Below, piece by piece: positions 24,690 to 32,656 of a stretch of DNA of 64,000 nucleotides. Every line of letters begins with the position of its first letter. Positions within the stretch are counted from its first letter, which is position 1. Both the position numbers and the translations under genes were made by a program. Below the pieces are notes generated by a model. The model saw only the letters and a program-made list of their open reading frames with translations. It was not told the DNA's origin and ran no database searches. Origin of the DNA: QVMG01 sp032073245 (GTDB taxonomy: Bacteria > Bacteroidota > Bacteroidia > Bacteroidales > Tannerellaceae); contig DAMANX010000007.1 of assembly GCA_032073245.1 (NCBI GenBank), positions 62,001 through 126,000 of the forward strand. The letters run 5' to 3'.

Positions 24690-25346
24690 TTACTTAACAA
24701 TTATTTTTTCAACCGTACGTTTTCCATTTTTAGCTGTGATATGGATTATATAAACTCAAGTTGGTATATTCATTGGGATTTCCATTTTAGCAGTATGGAT
24801 GCGTTCAGCATATACTCTGGCTCCATTTATATTATATATTTCGATAGAAGCCCCAATATAAGTTTCCCCCATTTCATTACTTTCAAAAGTGAGGTAATTG
24901 TTCTGAGGCACAACTCCCGGATATACAGATACAGCCGAAGAGCGTGTTAACGTACCAATCGGCAATTCACAACTTTCATCATAGCTGCCTTCTTTTTTAT
25001 AGGCGCGTACGGTATAGATTCCCAGCAATCCTTCCTGATCGGTATAATAAATAGAATTACCATGTTCCATGATTGCTTTTCCATTCTTATACCATTGGAA
25101 TCGCTCATAACGATTGTCTGTATTATCGATATATAATACATCATCCCATTTCATCATTATCCGAAGCGAAGAGCCGCTAACGGTAACTTTATCACTAATC
25201 TCTGTGTCGATCGGATCGACCGGATCAATGGGATCAACTGGGTTTGTCGGATCTGGCTCTTCCGGTTCTTCCTTATTTAAGTGTTCATAAGCTCCCATAT
25301 CTATCTGATCGCCCAGGATACTTTGTTTAGAATATCGTTTGGGCTA
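24690..25346 (-). pseudogene. Remnant of a T9SS-secreted surface protein (5'-truncated, with an internal stop)
   Basis: The minus-strand frame opens right after a TAG at 25344-25346 and reads SILGDQIDMGAYEHLN, which looks like the end of a right-handed beta-helix surface protein. A Pro/Asp linker (PVDPIDPVDPID) and an Ig-like module (RYERFQWYKNGKAIMEHGNS) follow, then a type A sorting domain. That domain is cut by TGA at 24756-24758 (IPMNIPT-stop) and continues in frame as VYIIHITAKNGKRTVEKIIV, then K and TAA. A Gly is expected at the stop (P-x-G-V-Y), so GGA to TGA is the simplest change. The cargo-sorting family implies a type IX secretion system. No start codon or signal peptide remains. 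Confidence 0.8.
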
Positions 25347-25464
25347 TTAATAGTGAATTGTCATATTTCTCATTTAAATTGGAGATAATGCTGATTCCTA
25401 TAGTACACTTTAATCTCTCGAAATGCAGATTTTCTGAAAATCATAACAATTTATTTGTTCTTTG

Positions 25465-26586
25465 TTATAATTGTAATTCTTTAGTCACTTGATCCAGCCA
25501 GAGGGGTAATTGTCTGAAATACTCAATGCGATCGGCATGAACGCTCGGAGCAAAAAGGTTGATCTGCAAATCACGACACTTCTCTTTCAGGTAATCATCT
25601 ACCGGATAATAGCTGGCCAGTACGGCACGGGAGATGTCTCCTCCGTAAGTTTCACGGACACCATCAATTTTGTAAATATCGTTTTGGGTAACTTGTCCTG
25701 ATTTGCATTCAATAAAGATCAGCTTTTGCTTGCTGTTGACAAGTACGTCAACTTCATTCTTTGCCTGAGAACTTGCATCGTTACCCGTACGGAATATAAC
25801 ATTTTGCCAGGCTTCCGGCGGATTGTTTTTTTGCCCTGCCCAGATTCTAACCTGGTCTGCTATAAGGGTTTCCCACCAACTTCCTTTGAAATAGAGATAG
25901 ATCGCATTGGATTGAGGAAGGCGTAAGAGTATATTTTGTTTTCGGGTAATAAGTAAACCGCCGTCTTTTATTTTGAATTTTAATTCATCCGTCAATAATT
26001 TAGAAGATGGAAGCCGGGAGATCTGTCGTTGGCAAAATATGCCAAAGAATTTCATTATTCGTGAATGTGCCTGCGGGTAGCTTTCAATAAAGTGCTTTAC
26101 TTGTAAAGAACCATATACATCCTGTTCCTCAATTTGGTGAATATCATGATAAGTAGATAAAGTATTTCCACTTAAAGCAATAATTTCTTCATTATCTAAA
26201 ATGCTATGCATCGCCACCTTTTCAAATGTATCGAGCCAGACTAAGTCTCCTAACTGGGTAAGATAAAAAGCTCGGGCACCCATTTCTCTGGCAACCAGGA
26301 AGGATGCAATAGCCATTGGTTTTGTTCCCTCGGAAAGATGATAAGTAAATTCTCCCTGGTGTTCCCGATGGATACTGCGGCATACATCCATTACCATATT
26401 CCCGTCATAAGGACGGGTGTGATAAAAATAGCGCTTTACACATGATGGTAATAGAGGATACATAGTATCAGCTACATGTTTTGTCGCGTCTGTATATAAA
26501 ATATGTATGCAATCCGGCCCGAATTCTTTTATGCCATGATATACGGAAGTAATGTCTTTTCCTAATAGAATTATCTGATGTTTCAT
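25465..26586 (-). CDS. Card1/Can2-like protein: CARF domain plus PD-(D/E)XK nuclease (DUF1887 family)
   Basis: At 373 residues its size suits the Card1/Can2 family. Residues 1-150 have the CARF pattern: an initial strand and loop MKHQIILLGKDITSVYHGIK, ILYTDATKH, and the ligand-loop motif HLSEGTKPMAIASFLVARE. A middle region follows, then the nuclease: WWETLIADQVRIWAG, NEVDVLVNSKQKLIFIECKS with the E, D, E-x-K catalytic set, and a later QNDIYKIDGVRETYGG helix. In type III CRISPR systems such enzymes are activated by cyclic oligoadenylate to cut DNA or RNA. No cas gene or array lies in this window, so it is an orphan here. Divergent from the barrel gene to its right. Confidence 0.82.
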   Translation of the reverse strand: MKHQIILLGKDITSVYHGIKEFGPDCIHILYTDATKHVADTMYPLLPSCVKRYFYHTRPYDGNMVMDVCRSIHREHQGEFTYHLSEGTKPMAIASFLVAREMGARAFYLTQLGDLVWLDTFEKVAMHSILDNEEIIALSGNTLSTYHDIHQIEEQDVYGSLQVKHFIESYPQAHSRIMKFFGIFCQRQISRLPSSKLLTDELKFKIKDGGLLITRKQNILLRLPQSNAIYLYFKGSWWETLIADQVRIWAGQKNNPPEAWQNVIFRTGNDASSQAKNEVDVLVNSKQKLIFIECKSGQVTQNDIYKIDGVRETYGGDISRAVLASYYPVDDYLKEKCRDLQINLFAPSVHADRIEYFRQLPLWLDQVTKELQL

Positions 26587-26711
26587 ATCTTTCTTTACTT
26601 ACGCTTTATGGTGAAATGCAAATATACTTGTTCTCTTCGAACACTCTCTGCTTATTTTTTGTTTATTCAACAGAAAAACTATTAATTTGCATAAACATAA
26701 AAAACTGAAAT

Positions 26712-27311
26712 ATGAAAAAAGCAATTGCTCTCTTTACTATTGTTATTCTGACAAGTATAGCTTTACCGGCAAGTGCACAGCTCCGTTTCGGAGTAAAAGG
26801 TGGAGTAAATATATCATCGGTTCATCTAAGTAATTTACCAGATAATTTAAGTTCTAGTAATGTTACAGGATTTCATGTTGGGCCAATGATTGAAGCGTCT
26901 ATTCCTCTACTTGGGGTGGGCTTTGATGCCGCATTGTTGTATACACAGAAAGGAATGGAAGTTCGTTCTAAATCCGGCTCAGAATCAATTAAGATAGACT
27001 ATATCGACTTTCCTGTTCATTTGAAATGGAAGTTTGGAATACCTATTGTAAAAGGATATATAGCTACAGGCCCTTATGTTGGTTTTAAAGTAAATAGTGA
27101 TAAATTCTGGGATATTCCGGGTGAAACTGTAGATGTTATCAAAGCAAAGACTTTTGGTTTCGGATGGGACTTCGGCGCGGGTGTGGAAGTATTTAATCAT
27201 CTTCAGGTTGGGCTAAACTATGGTTTGGGGCTCACAGATAATTATAAAATTGGAGACAAAAGCGGTGGTAAAAACCGGGGATGGATGGTGACTGCTGCTA
27301 TTATGTTCTAA
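26712..27311 (+). CDS. Outer-membrane beta-barrel protein (PorT/OmpA-like porin family)
   Basis: The 199-residue protein has a signal peptide (MKKAIALFTIVILTSIALPA, then SAQ) and then LRFGVKGGVNISSVHLSN, the typical opening of the Bacteroidota outer_membrane_beta-barrel family. Alternating strands such as VGFDAALLYTQKGMEV and FGFGWDFGAGVEVFNHLQV run to a final AAIMF, the usual aromatic last residue. Length fits an eight-strand barrel. It has no operon partner: the neighbour on the left is divergent, and a terminator-like hairpin follows at 27343. Confidence 0.85.
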   Translation: MKKAIALFTIVILTSIALPASAQLRFGVKGGVNISSVHLSNLPDNLSSSNVTGFHVGPMIEASIPLLGVGFDAALLYTQKGMEVRSKSGSESIKIDYIDFPVHLKWKFGIPIVKGYIATGPYVGFKVNSDKFWDIPGETVDVIKAKTFGFGWDFGAGVEVFNHLQVGLNYGLGLTDNYKIGDKSGGKNRGWMVTAAIMF

Positions 27312-27342
27312 ATAAGATTTCAATTCACGAAATAAAGAAGAG

Positions 27343-27372
27343 AGCTGCTTTTAAAAAGGCGGCTTTTTTTAT
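27343..27372 (+). terminator. Intrinsic terminator after the beta-barrel gene
   Basis: AGCTGCTTTT pairs, with G-U pairs, with AAAAAGGCGGCT, followed by a run of seven T. It lies about 30 bases after the stop codon. Confidence 0.75.
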
Positions 27373-27461
27373 TGGTATGACTTTCAGATGGAAGAATTTA
27401 GATAATTATTCTTTCAAATAAACGCGATCATTTATCCTTAATAAAACTTGTTTCACCTGCA

Positions 27462-27527
27462 TGGCACACTTGTGCCAACCGCTTGGCACAGTTGTGCCAC
27501 TTATATGGCATAACTGTGGCACAACGG
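27462..27527. repeat. 22-bp-period array of CACA-NN-TGTG palindromes (three units)
   Basis: Units start at 27462, 27484 and 27506, exactly 22 bp apart: TGGCACACTTGTGCCA, TGGCACAGTTGTGCCA and a weaker TGGCATAACTGTGGCA. Each is centred on CACA-NN-TGTG or a near match. The array is about 65 bp before the symporter promoter. The same core and period return at 54.0 kb. Confidence 0.8.
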
Positions 27528-27589
27528 AGGTACGAGAGGTTTTGTTAAGGGGAGAACACTATAGGATAGGGGATTTTGTTCAGTGAAGA

Positions 27590-27622
27590 TTGGGTGAAAT
27601 TGTTTTGTTGATGTTATCTTTG
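27590..27622 (+). promoter_or_regulatory. Bacteroidota-type promoter for the symporter gene
   Basis: TTG at 27590-27592 and TATCTTTG at 27615-27622 are separated by 22 bp, slightly long. The ATG follows at 27640, giving a leader of about 10 bases. Confidence 0.5.
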
Positions 27623-27639
27623 CCTGAAATTTCGCATAG

Positions 27640-29103
27640 ATGAACAGCTCTATTATCCTCATTATAATAGCACTCTACTTTGGTGTTTTGCTTTTGATTT
27701 CCTGGATCACAGGGAGGAAGGGTAGCGATAATGATACTTTTTTCCTGGGTAACCGTAAGTCTCCATGGCTTATTGTTTCGATTGGAATGATAGGAACCTC
27801 TTTGTCTGGAGTCACGTTTGTATCCGTGCCGGGGATGGTACGCAGTATTGATATGACCTATATGCAAACGGTATTAGGTTTCTTCATCGGATACATATTA
27901 ATAGCTAAAGTATTGCTTCCCCTTTATTATAAACTCAAGTTGACATCGATCTATTCTTACCTGGAAGGGCGTATAGGATATAGAGGTTATAAAACGGGAG
28001 CTTCTTTCTTTTTACTATCTAAAATTGTAGGAGCGGCAGCACGCTTATATCTGGTAGTCCTTATTCTTCAGACTTATGTGTTTAGTGCCTGGAATATTCC
28101 CTTTTGGGTCACTGTTGTTATGAGTATATTCCTTGTATGGCTATACACTTATAGAAGTGGTATCAAAACAATTATATGGACAGACACATTACAGGCAGTT
28201 TGTTTGATAGCAATGCTAATCGTTATTATATGGCAGGTAAAAGACCGGATGGGAGTGGATCTAGGCGGCATGGTGCAGACAATAGCAGAAAGCCCGCATT
28301 TTCGTATTTTCGAGTTTAATGACTGGCATAGTACACAGCATTTTGCAAAGCAATTCTTTAGCGGCATTTTTATTACAATAGTCATGACAGGATTAGATCA
28401 GGATATGATGCAAAAGAATCTGTCATGCAAAAGCTTGAAAGATGCACAAAAGAATATGTATACTTATGGCTTTGCGTTTACACCGGTTAATTTTCTGTTC
28501 CTTTCGCTTGGCGTTCTGTTATTGACGTTTGCTTCTCAGCAACAGATTGATTTACCGGTACTCAATGATGATATTCTACCTATGTTCTGTACATCGGGCA
28601 TTTTAGGAGATAGCATACTTATATTCTTTACTATAGGAATTATTGCGGCGGCATTTAGTAGTGCAGATTCTGCCCTGACTGCTCTTACGACTTCTTTCTG
28701 TGTGGATATTTTGGGGATAGAAAAGGAAGAAGCGAAAAAAGCTAAACGAACTCGGTTGAGGGTACATCTGATGATATCTGTTTTATTTGTTATTATTATA
28801 CTGGTCTTTAAGGCTGTGAATAACCGAAGTGTTATTGATGCTATTTATATGATTGCTTCATATACCTACGGGCCTTTATTGGGTTTATTTGTGTTTGGCC
28901 TTTTTACCCGGAGAATGCCACGGGATAAATATGTTCCTTATATTTGTATAGCCTCTCCGTTGATCTGTTTTGCTACAGATTATCTGGTGAACTATTATAC
29001 CGGCTATCTTTTCGGTTACGAAATGTTGATGGTAAATGGGCTGATTACGTTTATAGGCCTTTGGATTAGTTCGGCTAGACAACCGAAATTATCTAAAGAA
29101 TAA
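27640..29103 (+). CDS. Sodium:solute symporter family (SSS) transporter
   Basis: This 487-residue protein has about 13 hydrophobic segments. Family signatures include FFLGNRKSPWLIVSIGMIGT followed by SLSGVTFVSVPGMV near the start, GAAARLYLVVLILQTYVF in the middle and IIAAAFSSADSALTALTTSF in the sodium-site region of TM8. It would import an organic solute with Na+; the substrate (sugar, sialic acid, amino acid or other) cannot be read from the sequence. EngB follows in the same direction but after a 230-bp nested repeat. The array of CACA-NN-TGTG palindromes upstream is a candidate control region. Confidence 0.88.
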   Translation: MNSSIILIIIALYFGVLLLISWITGRKGSDNDTFFLGNRKSPWLIVSIGMIGTSLSGVTFVSVPGMVRSIDMTYMQTVLGFFIGYILIAKVLLPLYYKLKLTSIYSYLEGRIGYRGYKTGASFFLLSKIVGAAARLYLVVLILQTYVFSAWNIPFWVTVVMSIFLVWLYTYRSGIKTIIWTDTLQAVCLIAMLIVIIWQVKDRMGVDLGGMVQTIAESPHFRIFEFNDWHSTQHFAKQFFSGIFITIVMTGLDQDMMQKNLSCKSLKDAQKNMYTYGFAFTPVNFLFLSLGVLLLTFASQQQIDLPVLNDDILPMFCTSGILGDSILIFFTIGIIAAAFSSADSALTALTTSFCVDILGIEKEEAKKAKRTRLRVHLMISVLFVIIILVFKAVNNRSVIDAIYMIASYTYGPLLGLFVFGLFTRRMPRDKYVPYICIASPLICFATDYLVNYYTGYLFGYEMLMVNGLITFIGLWISSARQPKLSKE

Positions 29104-29117
29104 AAAGCGGTATCAGT

Positions 29118-29347
29118 GGGCTGTCTAAAAAGTAGTATCAAATTTCTCCTCCTTAGCAAAGGAGGAGTACCCGAACGAAGAGAGGGGGAGGTGGTTTGGT
29201 GTGGCTTATATTATATAAACTTTAAAATAACACTTTAAGGTTACACCAAACCACCTCACCCCCGCAAGCGGCGGTTCCCTCCTCCTTTGCTAAGGAGGAG
29301 AAATTCGTCGCTATTAACTTAGGTAGGTTGACTTTTTAGTCAGCCCC
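29118..29347. repeat. Nested palindrome: outer GGGCTGTCTAAAAAGT arms around a CTCCTCCTTAGC core
   Basis: The outer arms are 29118-29133 (GGGCTGTCTAAAAAGT) and 29331-29347 (ACTTTTTAGTCAGCCCC). The inner left part, 29145-29202 (TCTCCTCCTTAGCAAAGGAG and on), pairs with 29243-29303 (ACACCAAACCACCTCACCCC and on). It lies 15 bp after the symporter stop and 26 bp before the engB start, so engB's promoter must lie in it or upstream of it. Confidence 0.9.
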
Positions 29348-29373
29348 AATTTACAATTTATAATTAAAAAAGT

Positions 29374-29970
29374 ATGGAAATCAAAAGTGCTGAATTTGTA
29401 ATAAGTAATACCGATGTTACTAAATGTCCACAGGGCAACAATCCTGAATATGCATTTATCGGACGAAGTAATGTGGGTAAGTCTTCCCTTATCAACATGC
29501 TTACAAATCGGAAAGGACTGGCAATGACATCGCAAAAACCAGGAAAAACACAGTTGATCAATCACTTTTTGATTAACGGCGAATGGTATCTGGTCGATCT
29601 ACCGGGATATGGTTACGCACAACGCGGAAAGCAGGGACGTGAAAACATTCAACGTATCATCGAAGACTATATCCTTGAACGTCAGGAAATGACTAATCTT
29701 TTTCTTTTACTTGATTGCCGGCATGAGCCTCAGAAAATAGACCTGGAGTTTATGGAATGGCTAGGTGAGAATGGTATTCCTTTTTCTATAATCTTTACAA
29801 AAATCGATAAGATAAGTAAAGGTAAACTAGCGGAAAATCTGAAAGTTTATCATGAGAAATTATTACAGACATGGGAAGAACTTCCTCCTATCTTTATAAC
29901 TTCTTCTGAGAAAAAAGAGGGTAGGGAAGAGGTACTTGATTATATTGAGCAGATCAATAAGAGCATATAA
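29374..29970 (+). CDS. engB: Ribosome biogenesis GTPase EngB (YihA/YsxC)
   Basis: The 198-residue TRAFAC GTPase shows all G-motifs in family order: G1 GRSNVGKSSLINML, G2 region around GKTQ, G3 DLPGYGYAQRGKQGR, G4 FTKIDK and G5 TSSEKKEG. EngB is a near-universal factor for assembly of the large ribosomal subunit. The gene starts only 26 bp after the end of a 230-bp nested repeat. A single REP hairpin lies at its 3' end, before the convergent GDPD gene. Confidence 0.96.
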   Translation: MEIKSAEFVISNTDVTKCPQGNNPEYAFIGRSNVGKSSLINMLTNRKGLAMTSQKPGKTQLINHFLINGEWYLVDLPGYGYAQRGKQGRENIQRIIEDYILERQEMTNLFLLLDCRHEPQKIDLEFMEWLGENGIPFSIIFTKIDKISKGKLAENLKVYHEKLLQTWEELPPIFITSSEKKEGREEVLDYIEQINKSI

Positions 29971-29973
29971 ATA

Positions 29974-30000
29974 GTAGGGGCGACCCTATGTGGTCGCCCA
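29974..30000. repeat. Solo REP hairpin between engB and the GDPD gene
   Basis: GTAGGGGCGACCCTATGTGG followed by TCGCCCA is a single half-unit of the RAYT-linked REP family, with matching changes on both sides (GGGCGACC / GGTCGCCC) that keep the stem paired. It lies at a convergent gene junction and could act as a bidirectional terminator. Confidence 0.85.
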
Positions 30001-30012
30001 TGTTATATTTTA

Positions 30013-30771
30013 CTATTTGAGTAAAGACTTAAGCAAAACAGGCTCATCAGTAGTAATGAAATCTACCTTTTGGTCAATGAAGAATTGCATAAGTTCTTCC
30101 ATGTTGACAGTCCATACATTCGTTGACAAACCAATTTCTTTCGCCTCCTTTATCCATTCCGGATGATATTCGCCCAGAGTTTTTTGTGCATAATCCAATC
30201 CGGTAAAGCCTGCTTCCTTCAGTTCTTGTGGAGTCAGATCGCCATTCAGGTAAACAACTGTAGCGCCTGGACGCAACCTTTTTAGCTCTTTGCAAATATT
30301 CATACTGAATGATATATAATCCACCCGGTACCCCAGCTCATACTTATCTACCATATCTACTACCAAACGAACCAGCTTATCTTCATCAAAGATACGCTTG
30401 TGCTTTTTTATTTCAAGGACTAATTGTATTCCTTCCAGTTTTTGGCCAAGGGCCAGATATTCTTCCAGAGTAGGAATTTTTTCTCCATTGGAAAGCGGAA
30501 CAGTACGAATTTGCTCCAGTGTAGACTTTTCAATTTTGAATCCCGGGATAGAATCATCATGATTTACTATTGGAACTCCATCTGCAGTTAACCATACATC
30601 AAACTCCGAGCCATAGATACCCAATTCATGGGCTTTTTGTAAAGCTGTTAATGAGTTCTGGGCAGAACCCTCTGCCTTCCAGAAACCACGATGCGCTATT
30701 ACTTTTGTTTGTCCCTGAATATTGGAAATGCAAGTAAAACAGATAATAAGTATGATCAGGAGATTTTTCAT
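30013..30771 (-). CDS. Periplasmic glycerophosphodiester phosphodiesterase
   Basis: A signal peptide (MKNLLIILIICFTCISNIQG) precedes a GDPD TIM barrel of about 230 residues. Catalytic and metal residues are in place: VIAHRGFW (His, Arg), GSEFDVWLTADGVPIVNHDD (Glu, Asp, second His) and LVLEIKKH (Glu, Lys). The enzyme hydrolyses glycerophosphodiesters to glycerol 3-phosphate and an alcohol. It is the last gene of a same-strand series with SusD, SusC, GlpF, GlpK and GlpD, which supports a role in supplying glycerol 3-phosphate or glycerol to that pathway. A TAACTTTG box (30799-30806) may give it its own promoter, and a hairpin separates it from susD. Confidence 0.92.
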   Translation of the reverse strand: MKNLLIILIICFTCISNIQGQTKVIAHRGFWKAEGSAQNSLTALQKAHELGIYGSEFDVWLTADGVPIVNHDDSIPGFKIEKSTLEQIRTVPLSNGEKIPTLEEYLALGQKLEGIQLVLEIKKHKRIFDEDKLVRLVVDMVDKYELGYRVDYISFSMNICKELKRLRPGATVVYLNGDLTPQELKEAGFTGLDYAQKTLGEYHPEWIKEAKEIGLSTNVWTVNMEELMQFFIDQKVDFITTDEPVLLKSLLK

Positions 30772-30818
30772 TTATATATATTTTAGAGTTGATTTGCACA
30801 AAGTTAATTATTACCGGG

Positions 30819-30862
30819 ATTCAGGAAACAGGATAACAAACTAAAGTTCCTGTTTCCTGAAT
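30819..30862 (-). terminator. Hairpin between susD and the GDPD gene
   Basis: ATTCAGGAAACAGGA (30819-30833) and TCCTGTTTCCTGAAT (30848-30862) form a perfect 15-bp stem with a 14-base loop. There is no U-run directly after it, so it may mark an mRNA end or attenuate read-through rather than fully terminate. Confidence 0.6.
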
Positions 30863-30877
30863 AGGGTTATTGAATAT

Positions 30878-32614
30878 TTACATCTCCCAACCCGGATTTT
30901 GAGCTAGATCCGGATTCATGATTATTTCTGTTATAGGAATAGGAAATAAATAATCTTTGCTTTCATCCCATTTCTTTTTGATATTCGGATTGATTACAAT
31001 ATTACCGGATGTGCCGTTTTCAAGAATAATATTTGAACCAATTTCCAATACCTGTGTCGCACCTTGCAAGTCTGAAGGTTTTTGACCCTTTTCGTGAATA
31101 CAAAGATCAGGTTTACCGTCGCCATCCATATCGTAGAATCCAGGTCCCGGTATATAGATACCTTTGAACTGACGTTCAAACTGTTTACCTGCTTTCCAAC
31201 GCATCATATCGTAATAACGGTGATTTTCCATTACAAGTTCAATACGACGTTCTCTTCTTATTTCCAGAATAACCCCTTTATTCGCTCCTGAAACAAGTGG
31301 ATATTGAGCTTCCATATAAGGATCAGGCTTTTCGTTTGCAGCAGCCATGTTCATGTTAGGCATGCCTACCCGGTCACGAAGTAGCTTAATTGTATTATCA
31401 ATATCGGATTGAGTCAAAGTACCTTTTTCAGCTTTTGCTTCTGCCAGGTTTAATAAGATCTCGGCATACCGATAAATGATCAGATCATTCTCATTTTTAT
31501 TATACATATCGTATTCTTTTGTACACACATATTTGATGGGTTGATACCCTGTTACGGTGTATCCGAATTGCGGAACTTCAACGGCAGAACTATTAATACG
31601 CGTGTAACCCGGGCCTCGGGTGGTTTGATAGAGCCGTGGGTCTCTGTCCTTCATTTCATCGGTGTAAAACATTTTGTCGTAATCTTTAATATCGGTAAAC
31701 CGGCTACCATCTGCCATTAGGTATGATTCGACAAGTTGTTTTTCTAATCCGGGTTGTCCATAAGAAGATGTCAGGGTATAATAGTTGCAGTTATGGAATA
31801 TTTGTAATTCGGCGCTATAACCACGTGCTGTTATTACTTCCGTAGAGTTTGCATTTATGCTTGCAAACAGATCGCGATAAGCAGTCTTCGGATCGCCTGT
31901 AGCAATAGTATATTTATTACTGTTTATAAGAGCTTCACTAGCAGAAATAGCTTCGTCAATAAATTTCTCCCATCCTGAAATTCCATGATATTTACGGAAG
32001 GTTCCTTCGAATAAGCAAAAACGGCTTTTGAGTGCAAGAGCTGTCCATTTAGTGACTTCATTTAGTTTTTTAGTTTCATCCAGGTGGGCAATGGCATAAT
32101 CGATGTCCACCAACATAGAGTCCATAATCAATACACGTGAGTCTCGTTTTTTATAAAGTTGTTCTTCGTTGGTTTCGCCAAACACAGAAGAATACCATGG
32201 GACGTCTCCAAAGCGTTTTACTTTATCGAAGTAGAAATATGCACGGAAGAAACGGGCAATGCCATCATATTTAGCACGTACTTTAGTATCCGGACATTTA
32301 TAGGAATTATCAAGGAAAAAATTCACTTTGCGTAAATTAGCCCAATCCCATCCGGAACCTGTTGATGCATCCCGTATGCCGGATATTTCATCTTCCAATC
32401 CCTGTTTCACTATATTATCTGCTCCTTCCGTATATAAACTGGTTGCAGGAAAAATGAACAATAAAGAGTTGGTATAAAGTTTAAGCTCATTCTCTGTCGT
32501 AAAGAATGTTTCGGGAGAAACTTTGTCTTTCGGATATTGGTCGAGCATATCATCGCAGGACTGAAAGCCCATAATAGATATAAGTAATGATATTAAAAAT
32601 ATATTCTTTTTCAT
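30878..32614 (-). CDS. SusD/RagB-family nutrient-binding outer-membrane lipoprotein
   Basis: The 578-residue protein has a lipoprotein signal (MKKNIFLISLLISIMGFQSC, Cys20) followed by DDMLDQYPKDKVSPETFFTT, a typical SusD opening. Later motifs fit the family: ARFFRAYFYFDKVKRFGDVP, EILLNLAEAKAE in the TPR part, and EIRRERRIELVMENHRYYDM near the C terminus. SusD caps the SusC barrel and binds ligand at the cell surface. Its gene follows susC by 42 bp. The neighbouring glycerol genes suggest a glycerol-containing ligand rather than a plain polysaccharide; this is inference from context. Confidence 0.94.
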   Translation of the reverse strand: MKKNIFLISLLISIMGFQSCDDMLDQYPKDKVSPETFFTTENELKLYTNSLLFIFPATSLYTEGADNIVKQGLEDEISGIRDASTGSGWDWANLRKVNFFLDNSYKCPDTKVRAKYDGIARFFRAYFYFDKVKRFGDVPWYSSVFGETNEEQLYKKRDSRVLIMDSMLVDIDYAIAHLDETKKLNEVTKWTALALKSRFCLFEGTFRKYHGISGWEKFIDEAISASEALINSNKYTIATGDPKTAYRDLFASINANSTEVITARGYSAELQIFHNCNYYTLTSSYGQPGLEKQLVESYLMADGSRFTDIKDYDKMFYTDEMKDRDPRLYQTTRGPGYTRINSSAVEVPQFGYTVTGYQPIKYVCTKEYDMYNKNENDLIIYRYAEILLNLAEAKAEKGTLTQSDIDNTIKLLRDRVGMPNMNMAAANEKPDPYMEAQYPLVSGANKGVILEIRRERRIELVMENHRYYDMMRWKAGKQFERQFKGIYIPGPGFYDMDGDGKPDLCIHEKGQKPSDLQGATQVLEIGSNIILENGTSGNIVINPNIKKKWDESKDYLFPIPITEIIMNPDLAQNPGWEM

Positions 32615-32656
32615 CTTATTCTAATTTAAATAATCATTCTATAATGTATTCAATGA

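Noticed and set aside
24756..24758. In-frame TGA as a recoded (selenocysteine or Gly) codon
   Set aside because: There is no SECIS-like hairpin seen, Gly rather than Cys is expected, and the gene also lacks its 5' end.
24756..25298. Frame starting MGAYEHLN as an intact gene
   Set aside because: The Met is internal to a longer reading (GDQIDMGAYE), there is no signal peptide, and the sorting domain continues past the TGA, so it is a pseudogene.
25465..26586. Evidence for a complete type III CRISPR locus around the Card1-like gene
   Set aside because: Neighbours are a pseudogene, a LuxR-type regulator and a beta-barrel gene; no cas10, cas6 or repeats are present.
27462..27527. Palindromic 22-bp array as a CRISPR or terminator
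   Set aside because: Only three units, no unique spacers and no T-run.
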